From the NCBI RefSeq assembly GCF_963583255.1, contig NC_084807.1, forward strand, positions 27,974,381 to 28,038,380: a stretch of 64,000 nucleotides of DNA, written 5' to 3'. The notes under the pieces are model-generated. The model was not told the DNA's origin, searched no databases, and saw nothing but the letters and a program-made list of their open reading frames with translations. Every line of letters begins with the position of its first letter. The stretch's first letter is position 1. A program made the position numbers and the translations under genes. The DNA comes from Pyrus communis (taxonomy: Eukaryota > Streptophyta > Magnoliopsida > Rosales > Rosaceae). Positions 10,783-22,332 of this stretch are shown here, one piece after another.

Positions 10783-13491
10783 CTACATCGTCAACAGGCT
10801 AACATTTTCGTCCATGGAATCCTTCTGCCGCAAATTACCTGTACCCCTACACGAGCACTCACCCTTGTTGAAGATATGCAACCGGTTCCCGTCCCTCACA
10901 ATGATCTCCCGACCAACAATTTGAGTTACAAGCGTTATAAAGCTGTGGCATTCGCCGCATATGCGCACATTCTTAGACACGCGTATGGAGGCGTTACGCG
11001 GTGTTTTGAGAAGACCGAATGCAATGGCTAACTTCTCAATGTGATATGATGAATCTTCGTAATCTTGATACGAGTAGCCTCTCTTCTTCAACTCTGTAAT
11101 AAGAGATTCTACCTTCTCTTGGATTTCATTTATCTGTGGATGTGATCGATCTCCTGCATCGAATAGATGAACCCTGTTCCTTATTTCCATCCAGCACTGC
11201 CCGACATTCTTCTTCAATCCCCTCTCCCTCATTGCTTGTCTTGTACTTTTGGCTAAATCCGGCTGACCAGAATCATCATAAATACTTGCAAGCAGCAAGT
11301 AAAAAGCTGGATCAGACGGGTCAAGTTCCATCCCTCGCCTCGCTGTATATTCCCCGAGGGAAATGTTTTTATGTAACTTGCAGGCAGCCAATAGTGTCTT
11401 GTAAATTAAGGCATCTGGCTTAAAGGGCATGGTCATGATCGCTTCCATGGCATCCTCTAGTCGCCCGGCTCTGCCAAGGAGATCAACTAAACAGGAATAG
11501 TGATCCAGTTGTGGAGCTATACCATACTTTTCCCTCATTGACTGAAAATGCTCAAGGCCTAGTTCAACCAAACCGCCATGGCTGCAAGCGAAAAGCACTA
11601 ACAGGACTGTAATGGAATCAGGTTTAAATCCTGCCAACCTCATGTTGTCAAAGGAGGAGAGAGCGGATGAAATATATCCACTTGATGCCAATCCAGAAAT
11701 CAAGCAGTTCCATGACACTATATCTGGCTCAGAAATCTCACTGAAAGCTTTGTGTGCATCATCTCTGCACCCACATTTCCCATATAAGTCCACTAAGGCA
11801 TTCAAAACTGATATCCCACTGCCTAAACCGGCTTTGATAGAATAGCAATGAAGTTGCTTCCCAGTTTCCATTGATGCCAAGCCAGCTGATGCAGATAAGA
11901 AGCTTGCAAGGCTAAACCCATCCATCATAACGTCATCAGTCTGCATACGGGTGATGACATCCAGTGCAATTTCATAATTACCTAGCTGATTCATTCGTGT
12001 GGCTAAACCTGTATACGTGATAGCATCTCGATGGATCATGGAGTTAATCACATGCCACGCATCATCCACCATCCCCAGTGCAGCATAAGCATCCACAAGA
12101 GCATTCCCAACAGCTATATCACTGCCGGCTTTGGTTTTAACTATACGTCCATGGATTTTTCGTGTCTGACTAAGAGATTTAACAGTACTGCAGGCACGAA
12201 GCATGCTAGAGAAAGTAAAGGAATTTGGCTCGACTCCTACTGTTTGCATCTCCAGAAAATACTGAAAAGAATCTTGTTCAAAACCGTGTTCAGCAAAACC
12301 GGCAATCAATGAAGTCCAAGTGATGACACTCGGCGATATTATCTCCCTAAACGCTTTCAAACCATCTTCTATGAGGTCAGAACATTTCAAGTACATATCA
12401 ACTACTGTACCTCCGGCACAAGTATCATCCTCCAATCCAGCCTTGAGCACCCGCGAATGGATCTGCTTTCCTAATTCCAGTAACAAAACCGCTGAGCAAG
12501 CTTTCAGCATACTAGAGTATGTAAAATTATTCGGTACAATTCCAGAGAGCTCCATCTCGTGCAATGCAGCAACAGCGTCTGCGACTCTCAAACTTTGAGC
12601 GAAGCCAGAAATAACAGAGGTCCACAACAACACATCATATTCAGGTGTTTGATTCAACACCTTGATAGCATCTTCCATCTTCTGGCATTTCGAGTACATA
12701 TTGACCATGGCTGTCTTCAAGACCAGATTCAGCCTCATTCCGAATCTTATCAAATGGGTATGTAGTAATTTCCCATAGTTCAAACCAAGAGAGCAGGATG
12801 CAGCGAAAAGTTTTACGAAAGTGAACTCATTTGGATGTACCCTAGCAGCATATATCATATCCATGTAGTAGCCTAGAGCCTGTCTCCATTTCTGAGCTTG
12901 GACCAATGAAGAGATGATTGCAGTCCAAGAAACAGTATCACCACTCTCCATATCCCTAAATATCTTACAAGCCTCTTCGGTTAAACCACACTTGGCATAC
13001 AAATCAATCATACTACTACCAAGAAATTGATTTGGCTCGAATCCAAGCTTGATCACAAACGTATGGATTCGAGTCCCATAATCCAACTCTCCCAACAACG
13101 AGCATGATTTTAACACACTTGAGAGTGTAAACTCATTGGGGCACTGACCGGAAACAATCATCGAATCAAAGAATTCAAGCGAGTCATGATAGTGTCCGTT
13201 CCTGACATACGCGGACAGCATCCCGGTCCATGATACAACATCTCTGCGAGGCATTTCATCGAACAAGTGGCGTGCAGCCTCAACTCCAGAGCATTTTGCA
13301 TAGAGAGACAGCAGGTTGTTGGTTAAGTAGAGGTCATCGTCAAGACCCAGTTTGGTAATTGGGCTGTGCACACAGATGCCCTCTGGCAGGGACTGTGAGT
13401 TGCATGCTGAAAGAACCCGGAGGCAAGTTTCTTTGAAACAGTTAACTTCATTTGTGTTGACAACGAACCTGGTGACTTTTGCTATAGACAT
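10783..13491 (-). CDS. PLS-type pentatricopeptide repeat protein with E and DYW-like domain
   Basis: A single intronless frame of 902 residues, as usual for PPR genes. These proteins bind organellar RNA one base per repeat, and DYW domains deaminate cytidine to uridine. Repeats run through most of the protein, seen as recurring motifs such as NLLSLYAKCG, ARHLFDEMP, DVVSWTGML and PNEFTLSSVLKSC. An E/E+ region is followed by a DYW-type domain with the HxE active-site motif (HIEKLAIAFGLL) and zinc-binding CGECH and CSC. The chain does not end in D-Y-W: after GECSC it runs RGTGNLRQKDSMDENVSLLTM. The start is the ATG at 13491; the frame continues upstream only to a GTG. The early residues may be an organelle-targeting peptide. 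Position next to NDUFA5 matches the PPR gene I recall as AT5G52850. Confidence 0.95.
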   Translation of the reverse strand: MSIAKVTRFVVNTNEVNCFKETCLRVLSACNSQSLPEGICVHSPITKLGLDDDLYLTNNLLSLYAKCSGVEAARHLFDEMPRRDVVSWTGMLSAYVRNGHYHDSLEFFDSMIVSGQCPNEFTLSSVLKSCSLLGELDYGTRIHTFVIKLGFEPNQFLGSSMIDLYAKCGLTEEACKIFRDMESGDTVSWTAIISSLVQAQKWRQALGYYMDMIYAARVHPNEFTFVKLFAASCSLGLNYGKLLHTHLIRFGMRLNLVLKTAMVNMYSKCQKMEDAIKVLNQTPEYDVLLWTSVISGFAQSLRVADAVAALHEMELSGIVPNNFTYSSMLKACSAVLLLELGKQIHSRVLKAGLEDDTCAGGTVVDMYLKCSDLIEDGLKAFREIISPSVITWTSLIAGFAEHGFEQDSFQYFLEMQTVGVEPNSFTFSSMLRACSTVKSLSQTRKIHGRIVKTKAGSDIAVGNALVDAYAALGMVDDAWHVINSMIHRDAITYTGLATRMNQLGNYEIALDVITRMQTDDVMMDGFSLASFLSASAGLASMETGKQLHCYSIKAGLGSGISVLNALVDLYGKCGCRDDAHKAFSEISEPDIVSWNCLISGLASSGYISSALSSFDNMRLAGFKPDSITVLLVLFACSHGGLVELGLEHFQSMREKYGIAPQLDHYSCLVDLLGRAGRLEDAMEAIMTMPFKPDALIYKTLLAACKLHKNISLGEYTARRGMELDPSDPAFYLLLASIYDDSGQPDLAKSTRQAMRERGLKKNVGQCWMEIRNRVHLFDAGDRSHPQINEIQEKVESLITELKKRGYSYQDYEDSSYHIEKLAIAFGLLKTPRNASIRVSKNVRICGECHSFITLVTQIVGREIIVRDGNRLHIFNKGECSCRGTGNLRQKDSMDENVSLLTM

Positions 13492-13655
13492 CAAATTCAC
13501 AACATTTTCGTATGGTTGAATTTGAGAGATAAAAAGATTAAACACCACGTGACGTTTTGACTGTCACACTTTAAAAAGCTAAGAGTACTTTCAAAGAAGA
13601 TGTTAACATGTCATATTATAATCGTAAAAAAAAAAAACAACAACAATATTTCTTA

Positions 13656-13806
13656 AGGAAAATTAATGAAAATGACTTATAAACGTTAAATTTTAATCAA
13701 AATGACAAAATGTTGTAAGTGAATAGTACTAGGAGTGACTTTTTAGAGTAAAAATATCATTCTCATTAAAAGTGAACAGTACTAGGAGTGTTTCGTTAAA
13801 ACTTCC
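13656..13806 (-). mobile_element. Family A Mutator-type MITE, copy 2 (inverted)
   Basis: Reverse-orientation relative of the copies at 5000, 22170 and 22752. It starts AGGAAAATTAATGAAAAT and ends CGTTAAAACTTCC. The flanks TATTTCTTA (13647-13655) and TATTTTTTA (13807-13815) agree at 8 of 9 bases. It is more diverged internally than the two 22-kb copies. It lies about 165 bases upstream of the PPR start codon, so it sits in that gene's promoter region. Confidence 0.78.
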
Positions 13807-13815
13807 TATTTTTTA

Positions 13816-14981
13816 ACCGAAAACCCAATCTGATGTGGCATGATATTTGGCAACCCTCACGCAAAAATTAGCTGTAGCATCAACTTTTTTTAATTAATTA
13901 TTAAATACATTATATTAATTTATTACTGTTTTTTGTTTTAAAGTATTTACTATGGGTGTGTGATATCCACATACATCTTTTTACTCCTCACATACCTCTT
14001 ATTAATTTCTCATTTGATATTCTTCAATTCATTCGATCTGATGATTGGAAATTAAGAAAGCGTGTAAGAAGTAAAAAGAGGTATGTGAATAGCGCACATC
14101 TTTATTATAATAGTTCAATGCAATAAATTGTAATAAAATAACAATTTAATTTGAAATATCGAGTTGAGAGTAAAACTTTAAAAGATGTCAAGATCACATA
14201 GACTGTTAAATATAAATTTTATGTTAAAAATTTGTCGTTGGTAGACATATAACATTATTTATATAGTCATGTACAAATGGAAGCTTCCTTTCTCAATAGT
14301 TGGGTTTCTGGTATGTGAATATGGAAGCTCGCACGAAAACTAATATCTAAAAAAATTATATTCCTTTTTGCATTGCGTTACATATAACATCACATTGATA
14401 ATATTTATATGCTGGGAATAAATAAAAGTACATAGAAACATGGAAGAAGCCAAGAAAAGTTTGTAAACTTGCCTTCCTTGCTTGGTTGTTCTTGGAAATT
14501 TACTTTCCTACCAAAAGCAAGAAATATAAAAATACCTACGAATATCATCCAATCATAGTTTAGCTAAGCATGTCAAGACTAAAAGTGATGATTTAGAATT
14601 AGATAGGTCTATAGCATGATTCCCTCAATCATTTATGATTACTGTGTGATTAGTAATAATTTTTTAAATGAATCGGTAAAATACGCTGATAATTGTAAGT
14701 TTTATATAAAGAGCATTTTGGTTGTGAGTTTCATTTAGTGCTATTTTCTAATTACAAAGTCATCAATGTAGCGAGGAAGTTTTGACATGTCCATCTTACT
14801 AGAAATACTTTGTGAGGTCAGATGAGATTAAAATATAGAGAATTTCATACTAATTTGAATATAGATTTTCTTGCATACTTAAATTTAGCAAAATTAACTA
14901 AAACAAAATGGAGCTAACTCAAGTTCGAATCCCTTCTCAACAAATAGATTTTGTTATCTTCTATAATTATTATTTTTGATA
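13816..14981. other. AT-rich intergenic DNA
   Basis: No gene. There is a short inverted stretch near 13960-14100 (ATACATCTTTTTACTCC against AAAAGAGGTATGTGAATAG) that could be a decayed MITE. I see nothing else. Confidence 0.35.
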
Positions 14982-15468
14982 GGATGAACCGTCAATTTAG
15001 TTCCTAAATTATTACACGAGTGAAAATTAGGTCCCTAAACTTTTTTTTTTTTCCAGAAAAATCAGTCATTGAATTATAAAAATATACCAATTACATCCCT
15101 AATATTAGATTCGAAGCTACTATATTCAATTTTCCGTCAATTTAAGTCATGTTACTTGCATGTGATATACATTGGAGGGTAGATTGTAATTTTCTATAAA
15201 GAAATAGTGTATGGAGTTAACTTTGAAGCTTTAGACGTTAGATTCGCAACCTATATGAAATGTTAAGGGCTAATAGGTGAGAAAAAAATGATATTACACT
15301 CTAAAATGTGTCAAGTAATATAAGTTGAAGAAAAATAGCTTTGAATATAATAGTAGGATGAAAATAGTAATTTTTAATGAATTTGGAGAGTTATTTTACC
15401 GAAAAAATAATTCAGGAAACTAATTTTCACTGACATGATAGTTTAGGGACTAAATCGACACTTTACCC
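14982..15468. mobile_element. MITE with about 50-base terminal inverted repeats
   Basis: The left end, GGATGAACCGTCAATTTAG and on through TCCTAAATTATTAC, GTGAAAATTAGG, pairs with the right end read in reverse, GGGTAAAGTGTCGATTTAG with TCCCTAAACTATCATG and GTGAAAATTAG. The arms are about 50 bases long with scattered mismatches. The interior has no coding frame. I see no clear target duplication, so the superfamily is open. Confidence 0.65.
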
Positions 15469-15510
15469 ATATATATATTTTTGGTAATTACAAAAGGAGC
15501 ATTTTTTTTT

Positions 15511-15703
15511 ACCACCATAAACTATGTTGTATGCTCATCATACAATTAATCATTTGACACATGTTCTTTCACTTAACCCTAGTTAATTTTTTTTCAAAAT
15601 TGAAAAGATAACATTTGATGTGAAAATTAACTCGAGTTAAGTGAGATAACACATGACAAATATTTAAGTGCATAGTGAGCATACACTATAGTTATGATGA
15701 TGA
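15511..15703. mobile_element. Foldback MITE
   Basis: About 75 bases of each arm are complementary: 15511-15589 (ATGCTCATCATACAATTAAT, GACACATGTTCTTTCACTTAA) pairs with 15624-15701 (TTAAGTGAGATAACACATGAC, ATAGTGAGCATACACTATAG), leaving a small loop. The whole would fold as one long hairpin. It is non-coding. Confidence 0.65.
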
Positions 15704-15778
15704 TACTCACAACTAGCAAGGGACGAAGCCCAAAAGCCCCACCAACGCTATTCTCTCTCCCCATCGGATTAAGCGAAT

Positions 15779-15910
15779 GAGTAATGCTAGTTAAATAAAT
15801 TTTTTAGACTATATTTGCAAATAACGTATCACTAAAAAAAAATAAGTACATTAATAAATGATTAATTATCTAATTATAAACAATAAAAGCATATAATATT
15901 AGCCTTAAGT
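15779..15910. mobile_element. Family B Mutator-type MITE, copy 1 with perfect 9-bp duplication
   Basis: A 132-base element starting GAGTAATGCTAG, flanked by an exact direct repeat TAAGCGAAT (15770-15778 and 15911-15919). Ends and internal words (AATGCTAG, AAGTACATTAATAAATGATTAATTA) relate it to copies at 44896, 48405, 55629 and 61124. It is about 135 bases upstream of the SGT1 start codon. Confidence 0.75.
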
Positions 15911-16046
15911 TAAGCGAATATAATTTTAAGTATACGATATTTATCAGCTTACTCTCTCATATTTGCCACCCCAAGTCAATCATATTGTCTCCCTACTTTT
16001 TTTCTAGACTCTTCCATTTCCCTCAGTCCAGACGGTTGCTCCGCCA

Positions 16047-18836
16047 ATGGCTTCCGATCTCGAAAAGAGTGCCAAGGAGGCGTTCATCGACGACCACTTC
16101 GAGTTGGCCGTTGACCTCTACACCCAGGCCATCGCTCTCAACCCTCAGAGCGCCGAGCTCCACTCCGACCGCGCGCAGGCCAACATCAAATCCAGCAATC
16201 TCACTGGTACCCCTTTTTCCTCTTGCGATTTCGCGCCAACCCTTTTCTTTGTTTCTTGTTTGGTTCCCAAGAAAGCCTGTGAAAATTGAAATAAGTTCAA
16301 GAAAATGGTCAATTGGGTCTTCTAATTCTCTTTTATCTGTTGTGCTTTTTTTTTTGTTTGTTCAGGGGCTGTTGCGGATGCGAACAAGGCAATTGAGTTC
16401 GATCCATCACTGTACAAAGCGTATTTGCGCAAAGGGTGAGTTCGAATGCACCAACACCGAAAACTCGTAATTCTGTTTGTTGTTTTTTTATCACCTATTT
16501 GTATGGAATACAATAAAGATTGCAACTTGTATTTGATATTTTCGGACTGTAATCTAATAGGGTGTTCAATTTTGTCTAAGCTTGTAACTATCAACTCGAA
16601 AATTAATAAAGGTCATGCTGATCATTGGTATTTGTTGTGGATCTTTCGTCCTTTGCGAAAGGGAAAGGCTTTTAATGCTAATTTGAGTGTTTCAAAACTT
16701 TTGTTTTTGTTTTTGGCCAAAATCTTGGAGGGCTCATGGCGGGGTATCGTGGAGTCCATTTGTGAAACTCGTTGTGTACTACGTGTGGGTTTTGATTTGG
16801 TATCAGTTATGTTCTGCACTTTCTACATGTGATTGCCAATGTCATCGCTAGTTTTACAATTTTTATTCTTTGCTGTTGTTGGTTACAGAATTGCCTGCAT
16901 CAAGCTCGAGGAATATGAGACTGCAAAGGCAACCCTGGAAATTGGTGCTTCTCTGGCCCCGCATGAGACAAGATTCGCTGAATTGATAAAAGAGTGTGAT
17001 GAGAAAATTGCAGGTGCGATGGTTGCTTGTTTCAAGTTGCACCTTTGTAGTGATTCATGGAAATGACGGGCCTTTTCACACAGTTAGATATTTAGCTTTC
17101 TTTTTTGGTCTGATTTATGCTGTTTCCTTCCAATCAGAGGAAACTGGTGTTCTACCAACATCTTCGTTGGAGAAAAACATTACAGAGAATGTTATACCTG
17201 CAGAAGATGTTCAGCCTGTGAGTCAACCTTCCAATCAGGTGACCGTAGCAACTGTCAAACCAAAATACAGGTTAGTCGAGATCAATTTAATTTCTGTTGC
17301 AGCAAGTGTTTTAGTCTTGATATTTTTAAGGAGCATCACCAAAACATTCTATTTGCAGTTCTTGTTATTTTTTTTTACCTTTTTGTACAGTGTATGTTGA
17401 AGCTCCGTGCTATCTATGCATGCTTGGGTAATACCCTCTTATTTGCTTTATGTATCCTTATTCCTTAGTCACTGAGATGCATGATTTGGTGGAAATTTTT
17501 TTATGCAGGCATGAATTCTACCAGAAGCCAGAAGAAGTGGTTGTGACCATATTCGCCAAGGGCATACCAGCCAAAGATGTTAATGTTGACTTTGGTGAAC
17601 AAATAGTATGGTTCTCATTGATCCAATGCTTCTTTTTATTATTTGTGAATATTGATTTTATAGTTGTCGAGAACCTACATAGTAAAAAAGTTCTGTGGAT
17701 ATTTATACAAGTTTTATGACTGACGAATCACTTTTATTGGTTGTTTCCAGCTAAGTGTTAGTATTGATGTTGCTGGTGAAGATACGTTTCATTTTCAGCC
17801 TCGTTTATTTGCGAAGGTAGTGCACCTATTCTATGTTGGTGAGATTTTTTTTTTTTTTGTTTGCAACAAGGATATATACAGAAGATGAGAGAAATAGATG
17901 ATGGCCCTTTCCATTTTCCTATTTATATTTTTAAAATAATTGGCAGTATCGTATGCTTTGAATTTAATCTGGCCTGAGCAGTTGGTATTCTTTTGAGCTA
18001 TTGGTTGATTTTATATATGTATGAGAGCATGACAGAAGGCTTACATTTTCGAATAACTGTGCGGTTTGGTTGTTTGCGAACAGATAATACCTGAAAAGTG
18101 TAGATTTGACGTTCTGTCCACCAAAGTTGAAATTCGCTTGGCTAAAATTGAACCATTAAACTGGACATCTCTTGAATTCAGCAAGGACAGCCCTGTTCCA
18201 CAAAGGGTCAGTGGCCCAGGTATGTTAATATGTTTGCAACCCTCTGATTCTAAAACTAGATTAGAAATTTGCTGCTAAAATGTGTTTACTGCCTGCAGTT
18301 GTTTTAGCGCCAAGGCCATCCTACCCATCCTCGAAACCAAAAAGGGTCGACTGGGATAAGCTGGAGGCCCAAGTGAAGAAGGAGGTTTGCTCGTAACCCA
18401 ATTGGTTTGACATTACTCTTGTATGTTTCACTGCATGACCACTTACTCCGGTGCGTTGTGACTCCAGGAAAAAGAAGAGAAGCTTGATGGTGATGCAGCT
18501 TTGAACAAATTTTTCCAAGACATATACAAGGATGCTGATGAGGACACAAGAAGGGCCATGAGAAAATCTTTTGTAAGACTTTTTCCGTATCTAGTATTTT
18601 GATAGCCAGTAGAATTCATAATTCCGGTCACCATGAAAGATTCGAGTGGAACCACCACGGTTTTGGGAGTAAAACCAGTCTACGTTATATTGACTTGCAT
18701 ATTGCATCCTTGTGTTTGTACTGTACAGGTGGAGTCGAACGGGACAGTGCTTTCGACAAACTGGAAAGAAGTGGGAAACAAAAAGGTTGAGGGAAGTGCT
18801 CCGGACGGCATGGAGATGAAGAAATGGGAGTTCTAG
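16047..18836 (+). CDS. SGT1: SGT1 co-chaperone (TPR-CS-SGS)
   Basis: Ten exons: 16047-16206, 16366-16435, 16889-17013, 17138-17270, 17509-17605, 17751-17816, 18084-18219, 18299-18384, 18468-18572 and 18729-18836. They encode 361 residues, the normal length for SGT1. SGT1 bridges HSP90 and RAR1 to stabilise NLR immune receptors and also serves SCF ubiquitin ligases. An N-terminal TPR domain spans roughly 1-118 ([36 protein letters not shown]). After a variable linker, a CS domain starts near residue 163 ([19 protein letters not shown]). The C-terminal SGS domain covers about 272-361 ([34 protein letters not shown], ending GMEMKKWEF). All joins keep frame with GT..AG borders. There is no sign of decay. 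The frames seen inside its introns are not separate genes. Confidence 0.95.
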
Positions 18837-19490
18837 ACTGTTGCTGCACTCTAGTACTAGTTGGAACTGAGTGATATGCTTTTTCTTTGTGCTTGTAACC
18901 TATTTGGGAGTGTGATTTTGTTGGTTGGACAGACAATAGTTTTGCAGTTAGTCTTTGGCACTACTCTGGCTGTTTGGATGATGACTCTCTTAGTCTCTTT
19001 CTCCTGTGAAATTAACTCGCATTGGTGTATTTTCTTTTGTGTTTTTCTTGTGCCTTGTACGCTCAAAACCGATCCCATCTGGACAAATTGTAAGTGTTTA
19101 ATACCTAATTGCTTTGTTCTTGCGTCGTTGATGCCGAGTTCTGCTTTAACTTCTTGCACTCCTGTCCTGCCAGTCCGCGGCACGGATAACCAGGTATCAA
19201 TCATATTGTTCATCTAAGACGGTATGCGCAATCGAACCGGCTTCAGTTTTGACTTGGTGCTGAGTGAGATCGGAGTACACTGTTATAATTAACTTGACCG
19301 TATAAATTGTACTATTCATCTAAGACGATATGAGCAAATAGAACCGGTTACAACTTTAACCTGGTGCTGATTGAGAGTGGAGAGTACATTGTTATACTTG
19401 GTTAAGTTCGGATGCATCTAATTTTCGGACGTATCTGTACACATTTTCTTTTGATAAAATCCACCAACTTGTTGCCACTTAGTATTATGG
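18837..19490. other. SGT1 3' region and diverged tandem duplication
   Basis: Probable 3' UTR to about 19100. Then a diverged duplication of roughly 105-110 bases: 19208-19310 and 19313-19410 share TTCATCTAAGACG, GAACCGG, GGTGCTGA and AGTACA.TGTTATA. No gene seen. Confidence 0.5.
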
Positions 19491-19493
19491 AGT

Positions 19494-19640
19494 ACGGATT
19501 AGCGATATTTCTTTTCATTCGTAAGTGAGAGATTTAAGTTTGATTCTGAACTATATTATTGTTAATTCATTGTGAGACTTAATCCACCTTCAAACCTTAA
19601 TGTAAATAATATCGATTCTTTAAAAAAAAAAAAAAAAAAA
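19494..19640 (+). mobile_element. SINE-like element with poly-A tail
   Basis: A tRNA-like box region (GTGAGAGATTTAAGTTTGATTCTG) is followed by a body (CATTGTGAGACTTAATCCACC, TGTAAATAATATCG) and a long A tract (19621-19642). This arrangement resembles a SINE type I remember as common in Rosaceae. I could not delimit target duplications. A second homopolymer run (T) follows at 19683-19700. Confidence 0.55.
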
Positions 19641-19903
19641 AATAGAATCATCTTGTTAACATAAAATAATAAGAAATACCGTTTTTTTTTTTTTTTTTTT
19701 AAAGTAAAAATTAGTTAAATTCCTATGCATAAAACGCCGCGTTCCTTCTACCTGCAGGTTATGTAGTATCACCATCGTCCTGATCATTTTCTGTTTCTTT
19801 GGTCTGCGAGTGCGACGGCGAGTTCGGAAAATAAGATCAATCAGTCCGATCGGATTCCGATTTCAGACTTTGAAATACTTAGAAGCAGGAATAGCACGGA
19901 GAA

Positions 19904-21287
19904 ATGCAATTCTTCGGAGGAACGGAGATAAGCCCGTCGCTGCCGGCGTCGACGGCGTCGGGAAACAACGGGCACATGATGTACGTCTTTAACCGCAACG
20001 GCGTGTGCCTGCTCTACCGCGAGTGGAATCGGCCGCTTCACACCCTGAACCAGCAGCAGGATCACAAGCTAATGTTCGGTCTCCTCTTCTCCCTCAAGTC
20101 GCTCACCGCCAAGATGGACCCCACCACGCAGGACAAGTCCAACCTCGGCGTCCCTCAGCTGCCCGGGCAAGGCTGCTCCTTCCATAGCTTCCGCACCAAC
20201 ACCTACAAGCTCACTTTCATGGAGTCCCCTTCCGGCATTAAGGTTTGTTTCTTCAATTTTCTCCATTTTTCATTGCCTTTCAGATCTAGATATTGAGAAG
20301 AAAAAAAAAGGGTTTGAATTTTGATTGGAATGAAAGGATTTGCTGATTCTGTTGGCTATTTGATTATACTAGATGTACCCAATTAGCAATTTAGATTCTT
20401 GATCTTGAATTTGTGCTTGGCTTGGCAATTTTGATGCGTGTTCGTTGTTTATACCAAGTTTTGTATGATTATTCTTAATCCACTGTTAATGTGATGGAAA
20501 AAAACTTAACTTTATAATTGGCGTGCTCTGCTTACTGTTTTGGGTGTGCAGATCATATTGGTTACTCATCCTAGAACTAGTGACTTGAGGGAGTCGTTGA
20601 AGTACATTTACAACTTGTATGTGGAGTACGTTGTGAAGAACCCGCTTTACACTCCCGGAACTCCAATCAGGTAACTGACTCTGTTCTCGTCGTTATAATG
20701 TGGTGAATGATAATCTTCACACCAAGAAGTTTCATGTGATAGGTCACAAATAGTTATTCGTATAATTAATCACAGTGAGAAGTTTGGTAGATAGCAATCC
20801 CTGCCGCATTAACATATATCAAACTCTTTCCTTGTTTTCTTATCACGCCGATGCATCCCGTTGGGTTGGTCAAGTAATGATGAAAAAAATGTGTCCTTAT
20901 ATGTTGTGTTGCATTATAACAAATCTGATCTTTGAAGTAGTCGTTCTTAGTAGGCATGTCGAAATGTGTCTTGATGTATGAAACATGTCTGTCTATTCCT
21001 TGTGTAGGCATATTGAATTAGTATTTATTTTTGGTGGCTTAGACATCTTAGATACTTCGTATGTACCTGACTCGTTGACGTCATGATACTATAAACAATT
21101 TCTTATTCCGTCACACCACTAGAAAGTCTTGTAGTTTCTTGCGATTTCTTTTTTAAATGTGTGGTTGTATACTTTGTACGGTTTTCACACAATCGGAAAA
21201 AGGTTTTTGAATTCCAGAGTAAGTTTTCCTTGTAGGTGTGAGCTATTCAACACGACTCTTGACCAGTACGTCAGGAGCATTTCATAG
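19904..21287 (+). CDS. TRAPPC1: TRAPP complex subunit 1 (BET5/TRAPPC1)
   Basis: Three exons, 19904-20242, 20552-20670 and 21236-21287, encode 169 residues. TRAPPC1/Bet5 is a small longin-fold core subunit of the TRAPP tethering complexes that activate Rab GTPases (Ypt1/RAB1 type) in ER-Golgi transport. Recognisable segments: MMYVFNRNGVCLLYREWNRP, then GLLFSLKSLTAKMDP, FHSFRTNTYKLTFMESPSG, and after the first intron ILVTHPRTSDLRESLKYIYN, with the chain ending TTLDQYVRSIS. Introns are phase 0 and phase 2. The protein has no signal or membrane segment. Relatives start close to MQFFGG, supporting the ATG at 19904. It stands alone between SGT1 and a degraded glycosyltransferase. Confidence 0.93.
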
Positions 21288-21666
21288 AAGCTCAAGGAAG
21301 CATTCAGTTAGCATTCTTTCTGCCGACATTTACTCTTACCTTGGACCGAAGCCGATGGACATTTGCGTTCATTCAGATGTAGGTCATTGAAATGTACCAT
21401 GTCGTGGATATTTTCTGCAACTTGATTCTAAGAGTATTACAATGAGATATGAGCGTACATTTTCATCCGTGCGGACTCGATGTGTTCAGTGGCATCATGT
21501 AGTGTCCAATTTGATTATGACAAATTGATTTGATGTAATATTGGAAGCATGATTTGTTAATTGTCATCAGTTACCGAATTGTTTGGCTTTTCTTATCAAA
21601 TTTTTAGTGTTTCTATACCTCTTGCCGTAGGCTTCAATTAGTCTCCTCATTGGTTTTTCGGATATC
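21288..21666. other. TRAPPC1 3' region
   Basis: Probable 3' UTR and spacer, ordinary AT-moderate sequence, nothing recognised. Confidence 0.4.
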
Positions 21667-21915
21667 ATGTATGTCGCAATTTCCTTTACCCATCACCACC
21701 AATTGGCCACTTGGTGGCCAGAAGAGCCAGGCAAGCTGATGCTAACTCGCCATCCTTCCCTAAGTTGCAAAGCATCCACATACTGCCCTACTGAGACGAT
21801 GACAAAGCCCCATACATTGCCTCCGTCTGTGTCGGACTGCATGCCATTACCAGGCCCCTCATCGACGCAGGCACCGTCTCTTTCCCTTCCTCACCTCCTT
21901 CGCCAACCTTGAAAC
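21667..21915 (+). pseudogene. Truncated UGT88A-like glycosyltransferase fragment
   Basis: About 225 bases match the 5' part of the intact UGT gene at 28366. CCATCACCACCAATTGGCC is shared word for word, followed by a diverged GGCAAGCT..T.CT.AC.CGCCA.CCTTC, and later CCTCCGTCTG and CCTTCCTCACCTCC. Frame is lost within this stretch by small indels and the similarity ends at about 21915, so only the N-terminal acceptor-binding part was ever left here. Same strand as the intact gene, about 6.7 kb upstream, with a copia element inserted between them. This is best read as the remnant of a tandem duplicate. Confidence 0.75.
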
Positions 21916-22032
21916 ACACCATTGTCAGCGGGGACAGATCATAGATGGAAGGATCGAATGAAATGGAAAAGATTGAATTAAGGAGTGAATAATTATCCAC
22001 AGCCCCAACGGGAGTGTTTAATTGTCATTCCA

Positions 22033-22118
22033 TGTAAGGGTCTTGTAGTTCAGTTGATTAAGAACATTTACTATTGTGCTCGAATTTCCTAGTTCGCATC
22101 CTCCCCTCCTCAAAAAAT
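22033..22118 (+). mobile_element. Possible short SINE remnant
   Basis: TAGTTCAGTTGATTAAG and TAGTTCGCATCCTC resemble tRNA A and B boxes at the right spacing, followed by an A run. TGTCATT occurs just before and just after and may be a short target duplication. Too short for certainty. Confidence 0.35.
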
Positions 22119-22169
22119 GTCATTGGTGTTTGGTAACGATTGGATTGGAAAAGGGACAAACAAAATGAA

Positions 22170-22323
22170 GGGAGTTTTAACGAAAAGCCTGCGGTACTAT
22201 TCACTTTAACGAAAAATTACATTTTTACACTAAAAAGTCAAACCTGGTACTATTCATTTTACCCTTTATTTTGTCCTTATCGTTAAAACTCAAAGTTTTC
22301 AAACTCTTTTTATTAGTTTTCCT
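22170..22323 (+). mobile_element. Family A Mutator-type MITE, copy 3
   Basis: A 154-base element, from GGGAGTTTTAACGAAAA to ATTAGTTTTCCT, with an exact 9-base target duplication CAAAATGAA (22161-22169 and 22324-22332). Closely similar to copy 4 only 430 bases away. Confidence 0.88.
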
Positions 22324-22332
22324 CAAAATGAA

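Noticed and set aside
10784..12765. Plus-strand frames opposite the PPR gene
   Set aside because: Antisense shadows of a continuous 902-codon PPR frame.
19810..19992. 60-codon frame overlapping the TRAPPC1 start
   Set aside because: Out of frame with TRAPPC1 exon 1 and without relatives.
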